From contig CAYJPN010000007.1 in the NCBI GenBank assembly GCA_964372115.1, positions 115,345 to 179,344 of the forward strand: a stretch of 64,000 bases of DNA, read 5' to 3'. This document shows positions 18,771-27,305 of the stretch, piece by piece. Within the stretch, counting starts at the first letter, position 1. Each line of letters opens with the position of its first letter. The stretch is from CG2-30-36-16 sp964372115. GTDB taxonomy: Bacteria > Bacteroidota > Ignavibacteria > Ignavibacteriales > Ignavibacteriaceae. The notes under the pieces were generated by a model, which was not told where the DNA came from, did no database searches, and saw nothing but the letters and a program-made list of their open reading frames with translations. The position numbers and the translations under genes are program-made.

Positions 18771-19478
18771 ATGAAAAGATATCTCACCGAGCTATTTTTG
18801 TTTTTTTTCTCTATAGGCGCTGCATATTTCATTGGTTGGAATAACACAGATTTACTATGGAGTTTTTGGATCACCAGTCTTGTGGTCGGGTATGTAAGTA
18901 TTTTCCGCACGTGTATAGCGCCTATTCCTCTTTTAACGACATTCAATCTAACTCCCTCAGACATAAAAAAATTTTGGGTGTTACCCAAGAAGCTGTACAC
19001 TATGCTCTTTGTTTTAGTTTTTGTCGCATACAGTTTATTTATGCTCCTTTTCTTAAGTTTTCACTTTCTCATATTCAATTTATTCCTGGCTTATTTTTTA
19101 CAAATTATTTTTCCTCATCCGGCTCTAATCGAAATATTTGCTAAACCTGATAGCGGACAATTCTATATTTCTTTCCTGGTCATCAAAACACTCTTGACCT
19201 CTTATTGGATAATTATTCTTGAAAAATTCATTTTTGATTACAAAACCAACCGGGAAAGCAGCATGAATCAAACTGCACATTTTCAAGAGTCTTTTCTTAG
19301 TAAGGCTTTTTCTTTTGAAGGAATTATACGTCCTTATGTACAAGTCGCAAGAATTCATATCTCAATTTTTTTATTGTTCGCCTTGTATGCCGTTGAAACA
19401 AACCAATACCTGATCTATGTTGTGATTTATAGTTTGTTCTTCTTTCCAATCTCAATCTTAAGGAAGGTGAAATCTTGA
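18771..19478 (+). CDS. Multi-pass membrane protein, unknown
   Basis: About 235 residues, strongly hydrophobic, with roughly five to six predicted membrane spans (for example LFLFFFSIGAAYFIGW, LVFVAYSLFMLLFLSFHFL, IFLLFALYAVE). The frame opens with GTG at 18753, but ATG at 18771 gives a more typical MKRYLTELF start; neither has a clear ribosome site. No motif identifies a transporter or enzyme family. Confidence 0.6.
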   Translation: MKRYLTELFLFFFSIGAAYFIGWNNTDLLWSFWITSLVVGYVSIFRTCIAPIPLLTTFNLTPSDIKKFWVLPKKLYTMLFVLVFVAYSLFMLLFLSFHFLIFNLFLAYFLQIIFPHPALIEIFAKPDSGQFYISFLVIKTLLTSYWIIILEKFIFDYKTNRESSMNQTAHFQESFLSKAFSFEGIIRPYVQVARIHISIFLLFALYAVETNQYLIYVVIYSLFFFPISILRKVKS

Positions 19479-19509
19479 AAGAAACGATGTGGAGATAATT
19501 GAAAAATAG

Positions 19510-19632
19510 ATGAGACTACTGGATCGTGAAGTGGCAAACGCGCCTAAGGGATTTATAGGGGAAGCCTTAACTCGTTTACGCTCTTCAATCGGAAAAAATT
19601 GGAAGCAGTTAATGGAAGAGTTGACAAAGTAA
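19510..19632 (+). CDS. Small open frame (40 aa), uncertain
   Basis: ATG at 19510 opens 40 codons, containing NAPKGFIGEALTRLRSSIG, before TAA at 19630. The composition looks more protein-like than neighbouring spacer, but no ribosome site or homologue is evident. It may be a fragment of a lost gene. Confidence 0.25.
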   Translation: MRLLDREVANAPKGFIGEALTRLRSSIGKNWKQLMEELTK

Positions 19633-19735
19633 AAATTGCTCGCTAATAATTAGCGGCGGCAGCTATATAAAAATTCTTCAAACTTAGTGATGTTGTTTAT
19701 CGAGTTTAATTGAGTATCTTTCATTTAGGTTTCAG

Positions 19736-19766
19736 AAAAATCCCCCAAAGATGGGGGATTTTTTTA
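19736..19766. terminator. Rho-independent terminator
   Basis: AAAAATCCCCC, loop AAAGAT, then GGGGGATTTTTTT forms a strong stem followed by a T run. The symmetric A and T flanks would let it act in both directions. Confidence 0.85.
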
Positions 19767-19946
19767 ACGGCTGCTTAAGAACCGCCGAAAATCATTTAAT
19801 AAACAAATCGCTCGAATACAAATTGGCAATTGCTCATGAGAAGTACATTTGTTTTGATATGTATTCCAACGACAGAATTTATTATAAAAAAAATAATAGT
19901 TAAGTTCTCCTAACAAAGTTCAATCAATTAATTATAAGGAGTAAAA

Positions 19947-20458
19947 GTAAAAATAATAATTGTGTTCATTCTTGCAACGCTTGTCATCGGATTATTCATC
20001 TCTTGTCAACAACCAATAATGGAACAAACTGGACTGATATCAGCGCAGGACTTCCAAATCTTGTAATTGGCGCACTCACAAGCAGCGATACAGATTTATT
20101 TGTCGGACATAGTTCCGGAGGTGCCGGTTAGGTTTGGCGGTGTTCATTGTCAGAGGTAATGAGTTTAAAAAATTTAGAACCCGGCACAGTCTCCTCGGAT
20201 TTAAAGTTGTCACAAAACTATCCTAATCCTTTTAATCCAAGCACAACGATTAGTTTTTCACTTCCGGAATCTGGAAATTATTCGATAAAGGTTTTTAATA
20301 CACTCGGGCAGGAAGTCGCTCAATTAATGAATGGGCAAATTGAAGGCGGAAGTTATAGTTTAACTTTCGATGCTTCCAAACTTACTTCGGGTTTATATGT
20401 TTATACCCTTCAAGGGAAAAATGTAAATATTTCAAAGAAGATGATTCTAACGAAGTGA
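19947..20458 (+). pseudogene. Decayed T9SS sorting-domain protein
   Basis: A lipoprotein-like leader (VKIIIVFILATLVIGLFISCQQP) follows AAGGAG but begins GTA instead of a start codon. The frame then changes, and NNGTNWTDISAGLPNL, SSDTDLFVGHS and, after an in-frame TAG at 20129, VWRCSLSE match the end of the propeller/repeat proteins of this lineage. From about 20159 an intact T9SS sorting domain follows (SQNYPNPFNPSTTI to KKMILTK, stop 20456-20458). Lost start, frame change, stop codon and missing middle make it a remnant. Confidence 0.75.
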
Positions 20459-20760
20459 GCGCCAAGCGAAGCCTGGACTATTTTAATTGGGTGAGGCAGC
20501 AATTGCGAACCTGCCAAGTCCTACCGGCTTGTCGGGATGATAAAATTCTTTCCGAAGGAATGCCTATGGCAAAAGCCACGCAGCGGGAAGCCCTCACTTT
20601 ACAAGAAGGCACTTTCTTTAATGTTCAATGGCTTTACCAAAAAGTATAAATTATTCAGGAAAGCCGTATGAGGGAACCCCGCACTCTCGGGGTGACGAAG
20701 GTTCAAGGGAAACAGTCCCGCAAGCGGGAACTGCGCCCTTGTCCTACTCTACAAAACGTA
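20459..20760. other. Non-coding stretch with hairpins, possible repeat remnant
   Basis: More G+C-rich than its surroundings. It contains CCCCG/CGGGG (20677-20681 with 20688-20692) and a strong hairpin at 20704-20741. In the latter, TCCCGC and GCGGGA flank a two-base AA, nested inside CAG/CTG and CAAGGG/CCCTTG. A 64-codon open frame crosses it but has no protein-like features. The GGCTTGTC motif near 20530 recalls the ends of the repeat element at 3570 and 21131. Identity unknown. Confidence 0.4.
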
Positions 20761-20877
20761 GATATTTGAAATTATAAAAAGAGGTTCAATAAGAGCCACC
20801 TTTTTTTTGGAATTAAAACTGGTTAATTAAGAAATCGAGTTGATTATATGAGAACAGGAGACAATTAAAAAATAATA

Positions 20878-20905
20878 AATCCCCTACGGGGATTAGCTTT
20901 TTTTT
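20878..20905 (+). terminator. Rho-independent terminator
   Basis: AATCCCC, loop TAC, GGGGATT, then AGC and a run of eight T. No intact gene lies directly upstream on this strand, so it may have served the decayed T9SS gene or a small RNA. The rest of 20650-21130 shows no gene. Confidence 0.75.
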
Positions 20906-21130
20906 GGTGTTGTGTTTTTACAATAATTTTTTCGCCACGCGGAAAAGCATACATGCTAAAAGTTAATGACGAAAACAATCGGTCAAAATCTGCGCTCATT
21001 ATTTTTTACAATTTCCAATCCAAACAAAAAAACATTTACGTCTTTCCGTTTAGTTTTTTACAAATTTGCAGCAATAATTTTTATGGGAACAGTTATGGTA
21101 CGAGACAACAAAAATATAAATTGCTTATTT

Positions 21131-21264
21131 CGTACCTTATTAATAAAATTTGTGTAATATTTGGCAGAAAACATAAAACAAAAAACATGATGAATTATAA
21201 AATATTACCACTTTTTACTTTCGCCTTTTTACTTTTTACTTTTCGGCTTGTCCGGGTTCGGTTT
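21131..21264. mobile_element. Short repeat element, copy 2, with heptamer core
   Basis: It shares its ends with the element at 3570: GTACCTTA at the left, then GTGTAATATTTGGCAGAA, and TCGG-CTTGT-CCGG at the right. Between them are five exact-register 7-mers at 21211-21245 (CTTTTTA, CTTTCGC, CTTTTTA, CTTTTTA, CTTTTCG), unlike the GAATGGA-type core of copy 1. Open frames crossing it are not protein-like. Confidence 0.5.
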
Positions 21265-21313
21265 CACAAGTTTATTGAACAATAATAAGATACCATTATT
21301 TGATTTAGATTGT

Positions 21314-21321
21314 TAAATTTG
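21314..21321 (+). promoter_or_regulatory. Putative -7 box of hemL
   Basis: TAAATTTG matches TAnnTTTG and lies 31 bp before the hemL start. No convincing -33 TTTG is at the right distance, so support is limited. Confidence 0.35.
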
Positions 21322-21352
21322 CCCGAAAATTATAAATAAAAAAGAAACGTAC

Positions 21353-22645
21353 ATGAACACACAAAAAAGCAGTCGGTTATTTGATGAGGCAAGAAAATAT
21401 ATACCGGGCGGAGTTAATTCCCCTGTTCGGGCATTCAAATCAGTAGGCGGAAATCCTTTGTTTATAAAAAAAGGAATCGGTTCTAAAATTTATGATGTTG
21501 ATGATAACGAGTTTGTCGAATATATCGGAAGTTGGGGACCTCATCTCTTCGGACACAACCCTTACTTTATCAAAGACGCTCTGCTTGCCGCAATTGAAAA
21601 CGGAACAAGTTTTGGCGCACCGACGGAGCTTGAAGTTGAAATGGCAAAGCTGATTATTGAAATGGTGCCATCGGTAGAAATGGTGCGGATGGTGAACAGC
21701 GGAACCGAGGCTACGATGAGCGCTGTTAGAGCTGCAAGGGGCTACACAAAAAGAGATAAGTTTATAAAATTCGAAGGTTGTTACCATGGCCATGCCGATC
21801 ACTTTTTAATAAAAGCCGGTTCAGGCGCTTTAACGCTTGGCATTCCTACAAGTCCGGGTGTTACAAAAGGTAACGCTGCCGATACATTGATGGCAGACTA
21901 CAACGATATTGAATCGGTGAAAAAATTAGTTTCAACAAACAAAGGAGAAATTGCCGCAATTATTATTGAACCGATTGCGGGTAACATGGGTGTAGTTCCG
22001 GCTACACAGAAATTTTTATCCGATTTAAGAAATATCTGCAATGAAGAGGGAACTGTTTTAATTTTTGATGAAGTGATGACCGGCTTTAGAGTTGCAAAAG
22101 GTGGCGCACAGGAAGTATTAAATATAAAACCTGACTTATCTACATTCGGAAAAATTATTGGCGGCGGTTTACCCGTTGGCGCTTTCGGCGGAAAAAAAGA
22201 AATTATGGAAATGATTGCACCCGCCGGACCGGTTTACCAGGCAGGCACACTTAGCGGTAACCCGCTTGCTATGGCTGCCGGCTACGCGGGATTAAAGTAT
22301 ATAAATGAAAATCCCGGGATTTACAATATTCTTGAGGAAAAAACTGCCTATCTTGCTGATGGATTTAAAGCAAATCTAAAAGAAGTAAACAAAAACTATG
22401 CAATGAATCGTGTCGGCTCTATGATGTGCATGTTTTTTACAGAGCAACCTGTAGATGACTTTAAATCGGCAATTTTATCGGACACCGAATTGTACGGCAA
22501 ATTTTTTAACGAGATGCTAAAGCGAGGAATTTATCTTGCCCCTGCTCAGTTTGAAGCAGTGTTCGTTTCAACAGCTCACTCTACGGAAGATCTTGATAAA
22601 ACCATAAAAGCGCATTTAGAGTCTTTGAAGGCAATTTTGATATAA
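21353..22645 (+). CDS. hemL: Glutamate-1-semialdehyde 2,1-aminomutase
   Basis: 430 residues, the usual length. The PLP-dependent aminomutase converts glutamate-1-semialdehyde to 5-aminolevulinate, the first committed tetrapyrrole precursor, in the cytoplasm (C5 pathway). Diagnostic motifs are the start SSRLFDEARKYIPGGVNSPVRAF, GTEATMSAVRAARGYT, GCYHGHADH, IFDEVMTGFR, and the PLP lysine in FGKIIGGGLPVG near residue 267. The gene stands alone, with its own putative -7 box and a terminator downstream. The other haem-pathway genes are not in the window. Confidence 0.97.
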   Translation: MNTQKSSRLFDEARKYIPGGVNSPVRAFKSVGGNPLFIKKGIGSKIYDVDDNEFVEYIGSWGPHLFGHNPYFIKDALLAAIENGTSFGAPTELEVEMAKLIIEMVPSVEMVRMVNSGTEATMSAVRAARGYTKRDKFIKFEGCYHGHADHFLIKAGSGALTLGIPTSPGVTKGNAADTLMADYNDIESVKKLVSTNKGEIAAIIIEPIAGNMGVVPATQKFLSDLRNICNEEGTVLIFDEVMTGFRVAKGGAQEVLNIKPDLSTFGKIIGGGLPVGAFGGKKEIMEMIAPAGPVYQAGTLSGNPLAMAAGYAGLKYINENPGIYNILEEKTAYLADGFKANLKEVNKNYAMNRVGSMMCMFFTEQPVDDFKSAILSDTELYGKFFNEMLKRGIYLAPAQFEAVFVSTAHSTEDLDKTIKAHLESLKAILI

Positions 22646-22677
22646 AAAAAATCGATTCATTTTCGATAATATTAGGA

Positions 22678-22706
22678 AACCCGCATCATTATGTGCGGGT
22701 TAATTT
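22678..22706 (+). terminator. Rho-independent terminator after hemL
   Basis: AACCCGCA at 22678-22685 pairs with TGCGGGTT at 22694-22701, followed by AATTTT. It closes the hemL transcript. Confidence 0.75.
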
Positions 22707-22783
22707 TATAGAATAAGGAACCCGTGGATGTTTTATAGGTTTAGGATTATATTAACCGAACGCTTATATCTTCACTCAAAATA

Positions 22784-25078
22784 ATGAAAATTAAAATACT
22801 AACATTAATAATATTATTTACCTTCACTGCCTTCGGCTCGGCGGTTGATAGTTTAAAAATAAAATTAAAAAACGCCAGCGGAATAAACAGAATCGGTATC
22901 CTCAATTCGCTTGCATATCAACTTTGGGAAGTTGATTCCAAACAAGCGTATGATTATGCCTCTGAAGCGAGGGATTTATCAATTAAATGGTCTTATCAGA
23001 AGGGACTTGGTTGGGCTCTAAATAATATCGCGCTTTCTTTTATAGATCAAAATAAAAATGGCGAAGCCTATTCTCTCCTTCAAAAAGCAGAGAAGATATT
23101 CATTGAAATAAAATCCGATTCAGGGTTGGCTGAATGTTATGATAATATTGGAGACACACAACGTTTCAGAGGAAGAATAGACAGCGCCTTATATTATTAT
23201 CGTCTTTCACTTCCGGTCTATCAAAGAATGGGTGACAAAAAAGGCGAGGCGATGGCAAATTCGGGCATCGGCTTAATGTACTGGCGGAAAGGGTTAAATA
23301 ACGAAGCGCTCAATAATTTTTATTTAGCATACCTTATCAGAAAAGAAATGGGACTAAAGTACGAAACAGCAATGTCCCTAAATAATCTTGGAACCATATA
23401 CTGGCGCTACGCAAATTATGAAAAAGCGTTAGAATATTATTCTGAGTCTCTGCAGATTCGTGAAGAAATTGCCGACTGGAAGGGGCAAATAATAACAAGC
23501 GGAAATATCGGACTTATTTTTCTAAAGATGAAAAATTATGCTAAAGCTGAAACCTTTTTTCGTGACGGGTTAGCCAGCTCTAAAAAGAAGAACTATCTTT
23601 TTGGGATAGCATACACAAATCACAACCTGGGTCTTCTTTATTTAGATACAAAAGTCGCGGACAGCTCAATATATTACAGCACCGAGGCGGTTAAATACTA
23701 TTACAAGATAAACGAGTTTAATGCCGTAGCTCATTCGCTAAGTTATATCGGCAGCGCTTACGCTATTAAAGGAGATGATAAAAAAGCTATTGAATTTTTT
23801 CAAGCATCTATCGACACTGCATTAAAAGCAGATGATAATTATTCACTTGCTATAACTTATCAAAGCTTTGCCAAACTTCATCTTGAAAAAGGGGAAATAG
23901 ATGCAGCGGAAAAATATTTACAGATGGCATATCAAATAGCCCAAAGAGAAAATTTAACCGATTTGATAATCGAACACTATTATATATACTCCAACCTACT
24001 TCAAAAAAGAGGAAATATTTCAGCTTCTTTTGATTATTACAAAAAATATATTGAGACAAGAGACAACCTTCGTCTCGAGCAAATGAATAATGATGTAACC
24101 AACTGGCAGATAAAATATGAAACTGAAATGAAAGAAAAAGAAAATAAAAAGCTAAGGCAAGAAAATGACTTAAAGCAAGTACAGATTGACAACCAGAGAA
24201 ATCTGAATAATATGTTGATGATTCTTTTGCTTGTTGCATTTTTCGCTTTTGTTGTTTCAGTACTTTACTTTAGGTTAAAAAGAAAAACCGAACAAAAAAT
24301 TATTGAACAGAAAAACGAGTTGGAGAGATTGAATAAAGAGCTCGAAAGCAAAAATAAAAATCTGGAAGAAGCCAACCGTTCGAAAGATAAACTTTTCTCT
24401 ATAATCAGCCACGATCTTCGCAGCCCTTTCCAGGCTATTATCGGATTATCGGAGGTGCTAATTAGTGAAAAGGATTCGATTACAGAGGAAGAAACTGCCG
24501 AATTCATAAAAGGGATAAACGAGTCGGGCAAAAATTTGTTAACCCTTACAAACAATATTCTCGAATGGTCGAAAGTTCAATTAGATAAAATATCAGTTGA
24601 TAAAAAGAAATTTAAACTGGGTGAAATTTTTGAACAATTGGTCTCAACTCATTCCGCACAAACTTCCGAAAAACAGATGAAAGTGGAAATTTGTTGCGGA
24701 ACAGAAATTTCAATCTTAAGCGACAAACAAATACTCTCCACAATATTGCGCAATTTATTAACTAATAGTATTAAGTTCAGCAACCCGGGGGGAACGATTA
24801 AAATAGGAGCGGAACAAAATAATGACTCTGTTCATATTTTTGTGGAGGATAAAGGCGTAGGAATCGGTGAAATTGATCTACCAAAACTATTTGATATAAA
24901 ATCAAATTTTTCTACACAGGGAACCAACGATGAGAAGGGAACAGGTCTTGGATTAATTATATGCAAAGAATTTTCAGAATTATTAAATGGCACAATATCC
25001 ATTAAAAGCGCACTTAATATGGGTACAACAATAACAGTTTCACTCCCGATCGAGTTGCAGCAAGAAAACTCTAAATAA
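22784..25078 (+). CDS. TPR sensor histidine kinase
   Basis: 764 residues. A signal peptide (about 1-20) leads a periplasmic region of about 10 tetratricopeptide repeats (about 30-430; for example NLGTIYWRYANYEKALEYYSE). One membrane helix (about 475-497) and a coiled coil lead to a HisKA domain with the phospho-histidine in FSIISHDLRSPFQ (near residue 545). An HATPase domain follows: N box LRNLLTNSIKF, G1 DKGVGIGE, G2 GTGLGLI. No response regulator is encoded beside it, so its partner is elsewhere. TPR kinases of this layout are common in Bacteroidota and sense unknown envelope signals. The last codons overlap the convergent nitroreductase gene by 8 bp. Confidence 0.93.
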   Translation: MKIKILTLIILFTFTAFGSAVDSLKIKLKNASGINRIGILNSLAYQLWEVDSKQAYDYASEARDLSIKWSYQKGLGWALNNIALSFIDQNKNGEAYSLLQKAEKIFIEIKSDSGLAECYDNIGDTQRFRGRIDSALYYYRLSLPVYQRMGDKKGEAMANSGIGLMYWRKGLNNEALNNFYLAYLIRKEMGLKYETAMSLNNLGTIYWRYANYEKALEYYSESLQIREEIADWKGQIITSGNIGLIFLKMKNYAKAETFFRDGLASSKKKNYLFGIAYTNHNLGLLYLDTKVADSSIYYSTEAVKYYYKINEFNAVAHSLSYIGSAYAIKGDDKKAIEFFQASIDTALKADDNYSLAITYQSFAKLHLEKGEIDAAEKYLQMAYQIAQRENLTDLIIEHYYIYSNLLQKRGNISASFDYYKKYIETRDNLRLEQMNNDVTNWQIKYETEMKEKENKKLRQENDLKQVQIDNQRNLNNMLMILLLVAFFAFVVSVLYFRLKRKTEQKIIEQKNELERLNKELESKNKNLEEANRSKDKLFSIISHDLRSPFQAIIGLSEVLISEKDSITEEETAEFIKGINESGKNLLTLTNNILEWSKVQLDKISVDKKKFKLGEIFEQLVSTHSAQTSEKQMKVEICCGTEISILSDKQILSTILRNLLTNSIKFSNPGGTIKIGAEQNNDSVHIFVEDKGVGIGEIDLPKLFDIKSNFSTQGTNDEKGTGLGLIICKEFSELLNGTISIKSALNMGTTITVSLPIELQQENSK

Positions 25079-25739
25079 CTGTTGTTATTTCATCAATATC
25101 TTTTTTGCTGATGTCAGGCACTTTTACATCCTCTGCCGGATAACCGGTTACTAAAAGGAGAAAAGGTCTTTCGTTTTTTGGACGATTTAATATTTTGTTT
25201 AAAAATTTCATTGGACTGGGCGTGTGCGTCAGCGTGGCAAGACCGCAATGATGCAGCGCATTTATCAAAAAACCGCATGCAATACCGGTCGATTCTGCAG
25301 CATAATAATTTTTTCGCTGCGTGCCGTCATCCAATAGATCAAAGCCCTTTGAGAAAATTGCTATCAAATATGGAGCTGTTTCCAGGAACTGTTTGTGCTC
25401 ATCGGTACCAAGCGGGGCAAGCGCATCAAGCCATTCTTTTGGGGCTCGTCCGTTGTAAAACTCATTTTCTTCTTTCTCCGCCGATAGTCTTATTTCTCGT
25501 TTAACTCGAGTATCTTTTACCACAACAAAGTGCCACGGTTGCAGGTTAGCTCCGCTTGGAGCAGTCCCCGCCGCTTTTATGCAATTTAGAATTACCTGTT
25601 CGGAGAAATTTTCACACGAAAAATCTCTAATTGTTCTTCTTGTTTTTATTTCGTTATAAAAAATCCGAGAGCGCAATATCATATCATCTGAAGAATATTT
25701 TTTACAATTCTCTAAAGGTATAAACGAATAATTTTTCAT
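25071..25739 (-). CDS. Nitroreductase-fold flavoprotein, iodotyrosine-deiodinase-like
   Basis: 222 residues of the FMN-dependent nitroreductase fold. RRTIRDF at the N-terminus and AGTAPSGANLQPWHFVVVKD are the FMN site. The lid region has EEENEFYNGRAPKEWLDALAPLGTD and then HKQFLETAPYLI, followed by STGIACGFLINALHHCGLATLTHTPSP and LLLVTGYPAED. These match the iodotyrosine deiodinase subfamily, where a Glu, a Tyr and a Lys in the lid bind the amino-acid zwitterion; equivalents (E and Y in NEFYN, K in HKQF) are present here. It may reduce halogenated tyrosines or another aromatic substrate; the true substrate is unknown. It is transcribed convergently with the TPR kinase. Confidence 0.85.
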   Translation of the reverse strand: MKNYSFIPLENCKKYSSDDMILRSRIFYNEIKTRRTIRDFSCENFSEQVILNCIKAAGTAPSGANLQPWHFVVVKDTRVKREIRLSAEKEENEFYNGRAPKEWLDALAPLGTDEHKQFLETAPYLIAIFSKGFDLLDDGTQRKNYYAAESTGIACGFLINALHHCGLATLTHTPSPMKFLNKILNRPKNERPFLLLVTGYPAEDVKVPDISKKDIDEITTVI

Positions 25740-25996
25740 TATAATATTTAATTTGTTGACATGTCTATATTAATTAAATTTTGTTATTATTAAAAGAAAG
25801 CCCACTCTCATGCTATTTCTCTTCAAATCAAAAAAAATATGAAGGAGTCAAAAGTTGATTTATAATTAAAGATAAGTCTCTCATTCTTTACTGCAAAATA
25901 TTTTCGGGTTTACTCATTTATGAAGAATGAGAAAATTCTCCGTTCGGTTCTGTCAATAAACCATTCAAAAAAAAATAACCGCTTTGTTTTAGAAAA

Positions 25997-26029
25997 TTTG
26001 CTTTTATTAATTTCTTTATCGTATATTTG
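25997..26029 (+). promoter_or_regulatory. Promoter of arsR-arsM
   Basis: TTTG at 25997-26000 (-33) and TATATTTG at 26022-26029 (-7, TAnnTTTG) are 21 bp apart, the expected Bacteroidota spacing. Transcription would start near 26036, just before the arsR start at 26052. It lies inside the longest possible open frame and so argues for the shorter ArsR protein. Confidence 0.65.
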
Positions 26030-26051
26030 CGATAAACAATTTAGATCAATT

Positions 26052-26369
26052 ATGGCAGTCTCGAAAAAAGAAAAATTTAATGATACCGATATATGGATAT
26101 CAGATATCGCAAAAGCTCTATCTCACCCCGCGCGAGTAAAGATATTAAAAATACTAAACGGCACAAATGTTTGTATGTGCGGGGATATTGTGGATTTGCT
26201 GCCGCTTTCGCAGGCGACCGTATCGCAGCATTTAAAAGAACTAAAACGGGTTGAACTAATAACAGGCGAAATTGAAGGTCCGAAGGTTTGTTATTGTTTA
26301 AATGAAAAAACAATAATAAAAGCAAAAAAAGAATTTGAAAATCTATTTAAAAATATTTGTAAATGTTAA
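26052..26369 (+). CDS. arsR: ArsR-family metalloregulator
   Basis: About 105 residues from the preferred start, the usual ArsR/SmtB size. The open frame runs upstream to 25920, but that part is not conserved-looking and contains the promoter. Winged-helix features: ISDIAKALSHPARVKILKIL, then the metal-site helix NVCMCGDIVDLLPL (paired cysteines CMC, as in the arsenite-sensing ELCVCDL-type motif), and the recognition helix QATVSQHLKELKRVELI. It should repress the operon until arsenite binds. It precedes arsM by 15 bp. Confidence 0.9.
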   Translation: MAVSKKEKFNDTDIWISDIAKALSHPARVKILKILNGTNVCMCGDIVDLLPLSQATVSQHLKELKRVELITGEIEGPKVCYCLNEKTIIKAKKEFENLFKNICKC

Positions 26370-26384
26370 AAAGAAGGAGTTAAA

Positions 26385-27179
26385 ATGACAACGCCAGAAG
26401 AAATAAAAAATATCGTGAAAGAAAAATACGCAGAAATTGCAGTGGCTTCTGAAAATAAATGCTGCTGCGGTCCGCAGAGTAAAATTGTTGATGCCACAAT
26501 TATGAAAGATGAGTACACAAACATCGAAGGATATGTAAAGGATGCAGATCTCGGTTTGGGATGCGGTCTGCCGACAGAATATGCAGGCATAAATAAGGGC
26601 GATGTTGTGCTCGATCTCGGTTCCGGTGCCGGCAACGATGTATTTGTTGCGCGTTCGGTTACAGGTGAAAGCGGCAAAGTAATTGGAGTTGACTTTACAC
26701 AGGAAATGGTAGATAGGGCGTTACGAAATAAAGAAAAACTCGGCGCTGCAAATGTAGAGTTCAAGTTGGGTGAAATTGAAAATCTTCCAATTGAAAATAA
26801 TTCTGTGGATGTCGTGATTTCAAATTGTGTTTTAAATCTTGTACCGAATAAAGAAAAAGCCTTTGCAGAAATATTTCGTGTATTAAAAACAGGCGCCCAT
26901 TTTTGCGTGTCGGATATTGTTATAACAGGTGAGTTGTATCCTGAACTAAAAAAATCGGCAGCATTGTATGCCGGATGTGTTGCCGGCGCTTTGCAGCAGG
27001 ATGAATATTTGAAAATTATTGAGGCAACCGGATTTGAAAACATTGAGATTAAAAAATCAAAAGTTATAGAACTTCCCAATTCTCTTTTGAAAAAATATCT
27101 TTCGGAAGAACAGATAAAAAACTTCAAAAATAAATTTGAAGGTATTTTTAGTATCACCGTTGTTGCACATAAACCGTAA
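26385..27179 (+). CDS. arsM: Arsenite S-adenosylmethionine methyltransferase
   Basis: 264 residues. The SAM motif is VVLDLGSGAGNDVFVA. The cysteines that bind As(III) in ArsM proteins are all present: an N-terminal CCCG, LGCGLP, SNCVLNL, and AGCVAGAL. The enzyme methylates As(III) to methylated, often volatile species in the cytoplasm. It shares an operon with arsR. Sequence and neighbourhood agree. Confidence 0.94.
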   Translation: MTTPEEIKNIVKEKYAEIAVASENKCCCGPQSKIVDATIMKDEYTNIEGYVKDADLGLGCGLPTEYAGINKGDVVLDLGSGAGNDVFVARSVTGESGKVIGVDFTQEMVDRALRNKEKLGAANVEFKLGEIENLPIENNSVDVVISNCVLNLVPNKEKAFAEIFRVLKTGAHFCVSDIVITGELYPELKKSAALYAGCVAGALQQDEYLKIIEATGFENIEIKKSKVIELPNSLLKKYLSEEQIKNFKNKFEGIFSITVVAHKP

Positions 27180-27204
27180 ATGAAATAATGTATTTCCATT
27201 GCGC

Positions 27205-27279
27205 TGTCTCATAATAATGAAATTCACCGCGCGTTCAATAGAGCTCGCAGCATTTTAGGTAAAAGTTATTTATGAGACA
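27205..27279. repeat. Short inverted-repeat element (75 bp)
   Basis: TGTCTCATAA at 27205-27214 is the exact reverse complement of TTATGAGACA at 27270-27279. The 55 bp between them hold no gene. It could be a long hairpin or the ends of a small non-autonomous element; it separates arsM from the arsC remnant. Confidence 0.5.
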
Positions 27280-27305
27280 ACCTTATAAACTTAAAATAAC
27301 GATAA

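Noticed and set aside
20455..20649. 64-codon open frame overlapping the end of the T9SS remnant.
   Set aside because: It covers the hairpin-rich non-coding block, and its translation has no protein-like domain or homology I recognise.
20640..20720. AGCCGTATGAGGGAA near 20662 recalls domain V of a group II intron.
   Set aside because: The 3' half of the domain V hairpin is not recognisable and no reverse transcriptase frame or intron 5' end is seen. The likeness is too short to support.
20953..21285. 110-codon open frame.
   Set aside because: It runs through the repeat element and its heptamers, has no ribosome site, and the translation is low-complexity Phe/Leu.
25920..26051. Longer ArsR start at 25920.
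   Set aside because: The extension contains a good promoter (25997-26029) and is not ArsR-like; ATG 26052 gives the standard length.
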